A stretch of DNA of 26,173 nucleotides from a virus: positions 1-26,173 of IMG/VR virus record IMGVR_UViG_3300049893_001531. One strand, given 5' to 3'. The translations under genes were made by a program, and so were the position numbers. This document shows positions 20,346 through 26,173 of the stretch, piece after piece (positions within the stretch are counted from its first letter, which is position 1; each line of letters begins with the position of its first letter). Under the pieces are notes generated by a model. That model made no database searches. It was not told the DNA's origin and saw nothing but the letters and a program-made list of their open reading frames with translations.

Positions 20346-20702
20346 ATGCTTCCAGACATCCAGGCTCTTATACAAGGCACAGAACGCGGCAAGATGCAAC
20401 TTGCAGGCATGGTGCCGTCAGCGCAAAACGTTGGCGGTGCAGCGCCACCCATAGACCCGACAGCCCCGCAGGCAGACTTAGCCGAGCGGGTTTTATTGGA
20501 TTATGTGGCGGCTCTCAATGCAGCAAGAGACGACCGTAATGCTAATCGTGTTTTGAAACTTGTAACAGCCCTTGGTGATGTGAAGCAGGATAGACGGAAA
20601 GAGATAGCCGACTATCAAGCCTCCGGGCAAAACGGGCCTTCTGGCGGCGGACTAGCAGCCGTACAAGGCTTACATGCAATGGGGGTGCCTAATGGGCAGT
20701 AA
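20346..20702 (+). CDS. Hypothetical protein upstream of the scaffold gene
   Basis: A 118-residue protein with a moderate ribosome site (AGGTGCGGA). The centre (DLAERVLLDYVAALNAARDD, then RVLKLVTALGDVKQDRRK) is strongly helical; both ends are Gly/Pro-rich and flexible. Size and helical character fit a small head-assembly accessory or a portal-associated protein, but no family is recognised. The scaffold gene starts within its last 11 nt. Confidence 0.6.
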   Translation: MLPDIQALIQGTERGKMQLAGMVPSAQNVGGAAPPIDPTAPQADLAERVLLDYVAALNAARDDRNANRVLKLVTALGDVKQDRRKEIADYQASGQNGPSGGGLAAVQGLHAMGVPNGQ

Positions 20703-21642
20703 CACAAGAGCTTACATTCAATCATTAATTCCGAAGCCGGAAGCAAGTCACAGTGCAACAGATAGCTTGCCTGGCTCAGATACGGACTTGCTAGACGTAG
20801 TGCTAAAAGAAGGGCTAGGGCACAAGATGACAGCACACCCTGTCATGGACCAGGTGCGCGCAGACCAAGATACTTTGCTCTCAGCACCAGCGCAGTTAGA
20901 GCCTGAACCAACAGCAGAGGATATTTCGGACCCTGGACAGAAAGAAGAAGAGCCGCCGAAGTGGTTCCATGCCCTGAACAATGAACAGCAAAGGTTAAGG
21001 CAAGAGCAACACCAGTTTGCCGCACAGCAAGCGCAAGAGCGACAACAATACTTACAAGCCTTACAACAGATTCAACAAAAGTCTGTTCCTGAACCTAAAG
21101 AGCCAGATATATCCCAGTTCTATGACGAGCAAGGATATGTTGACGTTGGCAAAATGTACAAGCATTTGCGCCAAGAGATCCAGCAGTCACAAGCTCAAGC
21201 TGTTATGCCGGTTCAAGCAGAGATTGCTGCTGAGCGCTTTGGGCGTGCTGCTGCTGAATTAAGCAAAGAGCTTCCTGATTTCGAGAACTATTTTCCTAAA
21301 GGCTCGTTGACGAATTATTATCAGCACCTTGTCCAAAAGGGCTATTCACCAGCTTATCTAGCATCTATTCCGTGGCATCAAGAGTTTCGTAATTTATACG
21401 ATGCAAAAGAGGCCCCGAAGATTCGGCAAGAGCTTAAAGAAGCAAAAGAGAAGCTTGCTGCTCTTGAATCAAAGAAAGAAGTTAAGAAGGCTGAACAGAC
21501 CCGCAACTTAAGGGCGGTTCCTTCGGCTACTCAACAATCCCCTACTACTAGTACGAGGCAAATGACATTCGATCATCTACCTCGCAGGCGCAGCTTTGAA
21601 GCTTTCGGGCAAGAAATGAAGCGTCAGTTATTTGGTCGTTAA
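20692..21642 (+). CDS. Scaffold protein
   Basis: A 316-residue protein starting at ATG 20692 (GGGGGTG about 6 nt upstream; the frame from 20674 is less likely). The N-terminal 80 residues are acidic and flexible. A Gln-rich coiled coil (about 85-160, for example EQQRLRQEQHQFAAQQAQER) and a Lys/Glu-rich helix near the C-terminus (LKEAKEKLAALESKKEVKKA) follow. The basic C-terminus (HLPRRRSFEAFGQEMKRQLF) fits coat-binding tails of scaffolds. It lies directly upstream of the major capsid gene as expected. It guides head assembly and is usually lost or recycled before DNA filling. The call is by position and composition. Confidence 0.75.
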   Translation: MGSNTRAYIQSLIPKPEASHSATDSLPGSDTDLLDVVLKEGLGHKMTAHPVMDQVRADQDTLLSAPAQLEPEPTAEDISDPGQKEEEPPKWFHALNNEQQRLRQEQHQFAAQQAQERQQYLQALQQIQQKSVPEPKEPDISQFYDEQGYVDVGKMYKHLRQEIQQSQAQAVMPVQAEIAAERFGRAAAELSKELPDFENYFPKGSLTNYYQHLVQKGYSPAYLASIPWHQEFRNLYDAKEAPKIRQELKEAKEKLAALESKKEVKKAEQTRNLRAVPSATQQSPTTSTRQMTFDHLPRRRSFEAFGQEMKRQLFGR

Positions 21643-21670
21643 TGTCTAGCACAAAGGAAGGTATGAAGAA

Positions 21671-22699
21671 ATGGCAGTATTAACCCCGGATACTATTGAA
21701 ACAGAGATTCTACCTCAGTTCGACCGCGAACTAGTAGATGACCTGTTTATGTCGACAGCCCTATTTGAGTATATGTGGGATCGGGTTGATCCTGTCCCTG
21801 GCGGCTTGGTGATTAAGCAACAGATTTCATATCTGGCTTCACCTAATGCTGATGTGTTTGCAGGTGGTGTATCTGAATTACCAGCAAGCTTTGTAGGTAA
21901 TGCAACCACTACCACATTCCCGCCATGCTATTACTTCTATAGTATTGCGATTCCGGAGACTACGCGCATTCTAAACGAAGGCGAAGGCTCCATAATCGAT
22001 ATTATCGCTGCTCAATACGAGCTAGCATTGATGTCTTTGAATAACGTTCTAGGGCAAGATGTTTACGGCGATGCTACCCCACGTAATGGTGGACCTACTC
22101 TTTCAGGATTAGGGCAAGCGATTACTTTTGGAGCTGATGCAGCCGGGGGAGCTTATGGTGGTATTTCCCGCGTAGGTTCATCTGGTTCATTCAAAGCCCC
22201 TGTTGGCAATGCAGCATTCTGGAATAGCAACGCTCTGGTTATTAACGGCGGTGCTCAGACCGTTTGGGCTGGCACTGTTGACACTGGCGCAGTAACTACT
22301 TTATCTATTGGAGCTATGCAAGCGCTAGTTTCGGTTTGTACAGTAGGTCAATTCCGCCCTGATGTTATCTTCACAGATTTGATTGGCTTCAACGCCTACC
22401 ATAATCTGCTAGTTCAGACAGTGCGACAAGCGCCGATAGCTAATATAGGTCGTCAAGGCTTTACAGGACTAGCATATGCGGATCTTATCGTTGTTAAAGA
22501 TGATCAGTGCCCAACAGGTACTATGTTCGCTCTAAACAACATGCTTAAGTTCCGCCCATGGAAGGGTGGCTTCTTCCGTCAATTGCCTTGGAGACAACCA
22601 CCAAATAGCTTGGTGAATATCAAGTATGGCTTGCTCATTGCAAACATGACTCATACAAGACCAAACACATTAGGCAAACTAACCGGTATTACTGGTTAA
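21671..22699 (+). CDS. Major capsid protein
   Basis: A 342-residue protein behind a very strong ribosome site (AAAGGAAGG). Position (after portal and scaffold), length and pattern fit an HK97-fold coat protein: the N-terminal arm ETEILPQFDRELVDDLFMST, the inner part with FPPCYYFYSIAIPETTRI, and a P-domain-like segment FRPDVIFTDLIGFNAYHNLL. The C-terminal end has FFRQLPWRQPPNSLVNIKYG. It forms the head shell. The 23-nt leader ACAAAGGAAGGTA and on to the ATG is almost repeated before the next gene, so both products are probably made in large amounts. Confidence 0.85.
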   Translation: MAVLTPDTIETEILPQFDRELVDDLFMSTALFEYMWDRVDPVPGGLVIKQQISYLASPNADVFAGGVSELPASFVGNATTTTFPPCYYFYSIAIPETTRILNEGEGSIIDIIAAQYELALMSLNNVLGQDVYGDATPRNGGPTLSGLGQAITFGADAAGGAYGGISRVGSSGSFKAPVGNAAFWNSNALVINGGAQTVWAGTVDTGAVTTLSIGAMQALVSVCTVGQFRPDVIFTDLIGFNAYHNLLVQTVRQAPIANIGRQGFTGLAYADLIVVKDDQCPTGTMFALNNMLKFRPWKGGFFRQLPWRQPPNSLVNIKYGLLIANMTHTRPNTLGKLTGITG

Positions 22700-22724
22700 T
22701 CCAAACAAAGGAAGGTAAGAAAAA

Positions 22725-23198
22725 ATGCTAACACCAGTAACAGTAGGACGGGCAAATGATGTCTATGCATCCCTTCCGCAAGCTTTAGGGCTTGAACTAG
22801 GGATGGTAGTGCAAGAGCCTAATACCGGCGACTTCCGCCAATTGTTGCAAGCAGACCCGCTAGCAGCTGCCCCGTTAAAAGTAGGCGGAGCGCTCAAGCT
22901 CACCGGAGATTATGTAGTCGATATGACCGCGGCTCTAGGTGACATCGTATATGCAGTCAGCGACCTAGCTGGCGTAGTGATTCCTGCTGGTAGCTACTTT
23001 TGGGCTACTATCCAAGGAAACATGAATCCACTTGTGGCTGATGGCGTAAGCGCTGATGAGCTACTTGTAGCCAGTGCAGTGGCAGGAGTATTAGACACGT
23101 TTGACTTAACCCCGGCTGTTTTTCAAAACAACAACCTGTTATGTCGCGCTGCTAATATTTCCGGAGTACCAGCGCAGAGAGCGGGTATCATACTCTAG
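22725..23198 (+). CDS. Capsid decoration-type protein (probable)
   Basis: A 157-residue protein. Its leader ACAAAGGAAGGTAAG and on matches that of the capsid gene at 21 of 23 nt, so similar strong translation is expected. It is beta-rich with hydrophobic strands (LKVGGALKLTGDYVVDMTAA, GVVIPAGSYFWATIQGNM) and ends SGVPAQRAGIIL, resembling small phage head-decoration proteins in size and style. High copy use and position right after the capsid gene support the role of head stabiliser. The family assignment is by eye only. Confidence 0.6.
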   Translation: MLTPVTVGRANDVYASLPQALGLELGMVVQEPNTGDFRQLLQADPLAAAPLKVGGALKLTGDYVVDMTAALGDIVYAVSDLAGVVIPAGSYFWATIQGNMNPLVADGVSADELLVASAVAGVLDTFDLTPAVFQNNNLLCRAANISGVPAQRAGIIL

Positions 23199-23210
23199 GA
23201 GCAATAGTCA

Positions 23211-23987
23211 ATGCAGTTACGAGATGGCGTATTAGCTGTCCGAAACAACATTGGTGAAATTGTTCCCCAATTTTGGAGTAATGACTTCATAGTTGATGCT
23301 CTTAACGTATCCGCTAGGGCGATGACTTCCGAAGCGCAGAGCCTACAAACCTTTGCTACCTTCAATACGAAGCAACTCCCTAGCGGCGTATGGGCTCAAG
23401 AGTACATATTACCTGGTGACATAGACCAGATAATAGGTGCGGCATATCTCTCAGGCGTCGTGTTCCCCTTGACGCCTGTGCCGCGTGAGAGCGTGCAGCT
23501 TGGCAGTTATGTGGGCGGTATCCCTATGTATTTCTACGAGAAGCAATACACACAGGAACTCACGCACCAGACGCCTACAGGCATAGAGATGGAAGCCATT
23601 AACCCTAATGACTTAGCTGGCTCAAGATGCACTATCGGGTTTTATCCTGTGCCTCAGCAAGTATTGCCGGTATATATCTGGTATCAGCAGTGGCACCCAC
23701 AGATGAAGAACCCGACAGATTTATGTTTAATACCAGACAAGTTCAAACAAGGCTGGATAGCTTATGCAGTCGCCAGGTGTAAAGAGAAAGAAGCAGCAAT
23801 GCAGGAGGCTCAATATTGGGATGGCGTGCATATGCGGGTTAAACAGGAGTTTGTAGATTGGAGAATAACTAACGGGCAAGAGATTACTCCGCCTACATTC
23901 AGCAACAGACCACTACCCCCGTACTTCTTGAGAGGGGCATCAAGCGTGATCGTTGTTGCACAGAATCCAGGACTTGTTAATCCGTAG
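23211..23987 (+). CDS. Head-tail adaptor-type protein
   Basis: A 258-residue protein, AGGAG 9 nt before the ATG. It follows the capsid and decoration genes and precedes a gp10-like hub, the same place as gp4 in P22-type phages. The sequence has a helical first third (FWSNDFIVDALNVSARAM), a central beta region with LPSGVWAQEYILPGDIDQII and VPVPRESVQ-like spacing, and a helical segment (FKQGWIAYAVARCKEKEAAM) typical of adaptor rings that bridge portal and tail. The call is inferred from order and layout. Confidence 0.65.
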   Translation: MQLRDGVLAVRNNIGEIVPQFWSNDFIVDALNVSARAMTSEAQSLQTFATFNTKQLPSGVWAQEYILPGDIDQIIGAAYLSGVVFPLTPVPRESVQLGSYVGGIPMYFYEKQYTQELTHQTPTGIEMEAINPNDLAGSRCTIGFYPVPQQVLPVYIWYQQWHPQMKNPTDLCLIPDKFKQGWIAYAVARCKEKEAAMQEAQYWDGVHMRVKQEFVDWRITNGQEITPPTFSNRPLPPYFLRGASSVIVVAQNPGLVNP

Positions 23988-23995
23988 GAGGGGCT

Positions 23996-25744
23996 ATGGC
24001 ACAACCAGCAAAAGGCGTGCTTGATGACTCCTACACAAAGCTAGTCTTAATGGACTTTTCGGGCGGCGTGAATCTATACAAAGGCGCGCTTGCACTTGGT
24101 ACTAATGAATCACCTGAGATGTGGAATGTTATTCCATTCCCCGGGAGATTGCAGTATCGTGGCGGCTGGACTCCTACTTGTACACTCCCAGGAGAAGCAG
24201 ACCAAGCTTACGCTTTCTATGACACGATAGGGGCTAAGCGCTGGGTAGTCTGGACAGGTGGCGATCTTTATGACGTTACAAGCGGCGTCCCTATTTTAAT
24301 TGAAGCTGGTGCTTACACCGCTGGCGAGCGTGTTGGTGTTGTTGACTTAAACGGCATAATGTATTGGTCAACATGGACCACGCCGATAAGGTATTGGGAT
24401 GCTCAAACATCGACAGCAGCCGCTGTAGTAGCAAGTGGTCCAAGCCCTGTCCCTGCTTCGCCTCTATTGATGCTTTACACAAATGCCATCGTTGCTTTCG
24501 GTGTCAAGTTTGGTGCATTCCCAAGGCAGCCTAATGTATTTTCTTGGTCCAATATTAATGACCCGACATTCTGGGATGCTTCAAACTCGCAAGCAGTCGG
24601 ACCAAACAACGGAGCAGAATTAAGCTTTGCTCTTGTCTTTGGTATAGCTGAAATAGGCGTGGCTCCTTTCAGGACATTTTTAACTGCACGTACAGATCAC
24701 GGCTTATATGCATACCAAGGAGCTTTAGGGACTTTAGCAGAGTCAGTTATCAACCTGCCTACTGGCTGTGCTCATGGTGAATCTGCTCAGTATCTGCCTA
24801 GTATGGGCGACAACGGGACTATTGTTTTTCTAGGAAACGATGCTCAGTTCTGGGCCACTAACGGTATCGTGGCTAAGCCTGTCTCGCTCAATATTCTGCC
24901 TTTGTTGCAATCACAAGCTAATTTAGCTGCCGTCAATAATCCTAACTCTAAGGCGTGGGGCGGCTACAATCAGGCATGGCAGTATTACTTTTGTGATATC
25001 GACGGTATACAGTTTGTCTATAAATGGGACACAGGAGCATGGACGTTATTTACAGGCTGGCCTTCTGGACCTGTCGTTCAGAGTACTAATGTTAATGGTG
25101 CCCCTAGTTTATTCATCGCTTCAGGCAACGGATTAGGCACGCAATATTGGAGCCAGATAGGATTAGGTGGAGTTGACGACAACGGCAACACGCCGAGGAT
25201 ATCTTGGACTAGCCCATTTTTACATATGGGCAATCCTGAGAAATTAAAGATATTCGATTGGGTTAGTATGGTGAGTTACAACACAGCAACGACTTATAAA
25301 GTTGATGCTAGGTCTTTGTCCCGTGCTAATGGAGAGTGGCAACAGGCAGAGACTCTATATTTCAGCAACGCCCTACCTGGCACAGGCAATCCATTTATTC
25401 TAGACTTGTCACTATTAGATGGTCCTGGATTATTGGTTCAGCCACCAGTATTAGCGCCGCCTGTTTCGCCCGTTATGAATCATGGGCGCATTAGCGTACC
25501 TGTTGCAGTAGATGTTAATGATCCGTGGCTACACGGGATAACCGGGATGTCAGAACAAATGGCAAGCCCGGCAGTCCAATTTACGGTGGCCTATGACTCT
25601 GGTACACTCGATTACGAACTATTGGCATTGGAGGTGAGGTTCCTTGATAGAGGCTATTTGCGAGAAGGTGGCAATCAATTTAGTGGCCAGGCTGGCGTTG
25701 TTGGTCGCAATATTTTTGTGCCTAACTCCGAAAACCCAAGCTGA
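23996..25744 (+). CDS. gp10-like tail hub/stabilisation protein
   Basis: A 582-residue protein with AGGAGGGG 5 nt before the ATG. The N-terminal pattern LMDFSGGVNLYKG, then NESPEMWNVIPFPGRLQYRG, matches the start of podovirus stabilisation/nozzle proteins of the P22 gp10 type. The middle carries repeated Trp-rich blades (RWVVWTGGDLYDV, MYWSTWTTPIRYWDA, FSWSNINDPTFWDASN, QFWATNGIVAKPVS) consistent with a beta-propeller. It plugs the portal-adaptor channel and carries the tail tip. The next gene begins inside its last 100 nt. Identity is fairly secure by pattern and order. Confidence 0.75.
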   Translation: MAQPAKGVLDDSYTKLVLMDFSGGVNLYKGALALGTNESPEMWNVIPFPGRLQYRGGWTPTCTLPGEADQAYAFYDTIGAKRWVVWTGGDLYDVTSGVPILIEAGAYTAGERVGVVDLNGIMYWSTWTTPIRYWDAQTSTAAAVVASGPSPVPASPLLMLYTNAIVAFGVKFGAFPRQPNVFSWSNINDPTFWDASNSQAVGPNNGAELSFALVFGIAEIGVAPFRTFLTARTDHGLYAYQGALGTLAESVINLPTGCAHGESAQYLPSMGDNGTIVFLGNDAQFWATNGIVAKPVSLNILPLLQSQANLAAVNNPNSKAWGGYNQAWQYYFCDIDGIQFVYKWDTGAWTLFTGWPSGPVVQSTNVNGAPSLFIASGNGLGTQYWSQIGLGGVDDNGNTPRISWTSPFLHMGNPEKLKIFDWVSMVSYNTATTYKVDARSLSRANGEWQQAETLYFSNALPGTGNPFILDLSLLDGPGLLVQPPVLAPPVSPVMNHGRISVPVAVDVNDPWLHGITGMSEQMASPAVQFTVAYDSGTLDYELLALEVRFLDRGYLREGGNQFSGQAGVVGRNIFVPNSENPS

Positions 25745-26173
25745 TCCTGTAATCCTGCCGTTCACTTGGACCGCTGGACAGACTCTGCCAGCCGCTCAAC
25801 TCAATGCGAATTTTTCGACACTAACTAACGCATTCTCGACAATCTCGAATGTGAATGTGAAAAGTGGCGCTGCTATTTCTTTGCTCAAATTAGGCTTAGA
25901 CCCTGGCGAGGAAGCTTTCAATATTAGAGGCGCAGGAAGTAATACTTGGGGAGCAGGAACCACGGGTGACACAGAGCCGCGCGTAGTGATGACCTCTGAC
26001 GGGCAGTTAGGCTTTGGCGGTGGCACGGCAGGCTTTGATATTTATTTGAGTGAGCCTGTGGCAGGCACTATCCGCTTAGCCTTAACTGGCGGCGGCATGC
26101 CTAACCTAGACCTCAACACGGGCAACCTTCTGAATGTCACAAGCATTAGCGATGCTTCCAATAACTCTGGTAC
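25644..26173 (+). CDS. Fibre-like protein with signal peptide, non-ATG start, partial
   Basis: The frame is open from 25644 to the window end but has no early ATG. A TTG at 25644 has GGAGG (25630-25634) 9 nt upstream, the best ribosome site; GTG at 25668 or 25683 are alternatives. All give a signal-peptide-like start (ARLALLVAIFLCLTPKTQA, cleavage after TQA). The mature part begins DPVILPFTWTAGQTLPAAQ and LNANFSTLTNAF, a pattern typical of phage fibre N-termini, then Gly-rich beta sequence. The gene overlaps the hub gene by about 100 nt. It continues past the window. Likely a tail fibre or spike component. Confidence 0.65.
   Translation, partial: MIEAICEKVAINLVARLALLVAIFLCLTPKTQADPVILPFTWTAGQTLPAAQLNANFSTLTNAFSTISNVNVKSGAAISLLKLGLDPGEEAFNIRGAGSNTWGAGTTGDTEPRVVMTSDGQLGFGGGTAGFDIYLSEPVAGTIRLALTGGGMPNLDLNTGNLLNVTSISDASNNSG

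Noticed and set aside
21662-21682. Micro-ORF ATGAAGAAATGG... overlapping the capsid start
   Set aside because: Only six codons, out of frame, and in the space between the ribosome site and the capsid ATG. Probably chance.
1-26173. CRISPR array, insertion sequence, integrase or attachment sites
   Set aside because: No regularly spaced repeats, transposase or recombinase signatures were found in the window.

Overview
This window is part of the genome of a tailed double-stranded DNA phage (or a prophage cut out of its host). It holds a complete head-assembly module in the order seen in P22-type short-tailed phages: a probable small terminase, large terminase, portal, scaffold, major capsid, probable decoration protein, head-tail adaptor and a gp10-like tail hub. 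It also holds a set of fibre-like beta-rich proteins. Sigma70-type promoters with extended -10 boxes, Shine-Dalgarno sites on most genes and several Sec-type signal peptides suggest a Gram-negative host. The species cannot be named from this sequence. No polymerase, helicase, integrase, tRNA, CRISPR array or recognisable lysis enzyme is visible.

Layout. (1) 1-183: the 5' end of a leftward gene and a rightward gene fire apart from a compact divergent promoter built on an 18-bp palindrome. (2) 184-6179: rightward genes. After a small coiled-coil gene and a terminator comes a row of overlapping or closely spaced genes for fibre-like or virion-surface proteins, ending in a ribbon-helix-helix regulator. 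(3) 8648-6176: a leftward early-type operon of seven small overlapping genes behind a near-consensus promoter at 8696-8724, including a Gly-Tyr-repeat protein. Its last stop codon shares a CTAG with the stop of the convergent regulator gene. (4) 8649-10232: one small leftward gene and then 967 bases without a credible ORF, packed with perfect inverted repeats. I read this as a candidate large structured RNA or, less likely, an origin. (5) 11930-10233: a second leftward operon with a helix-turn-helix protein, a RusA-type Holliday junction resolvase and small Cys-rich proteins. (6) 12008-26173: rightward late genes, opened by an AbrB-like regulator and a sigma-factor-like protein, then the packaging and head genes, and finally a fibre-like gene that runs off the window.

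How it fits together. The two face-to-face promoter regions (115-170 and 11953-11981) separate leftward early-type genes from rightward structural genes. Three small DNA-binding-type proteins (AbrB-like, ribbon-helix-helix and sigma-like) sit at the borders of these blocks, where early/late switch regulators would be expected.

Most notable points: the structured non-coding kilobase; five structural-module proteins that appear to carry Sec signal peptides; a sigma-like reading frame just upstream of the late genes; a fibre-like protein built from an exact 180-residue duplication; and three real genes that are easy to miss because they are very short or start with TTG/GTG (10743-10642, 12918-13064 and 25644 to the end).
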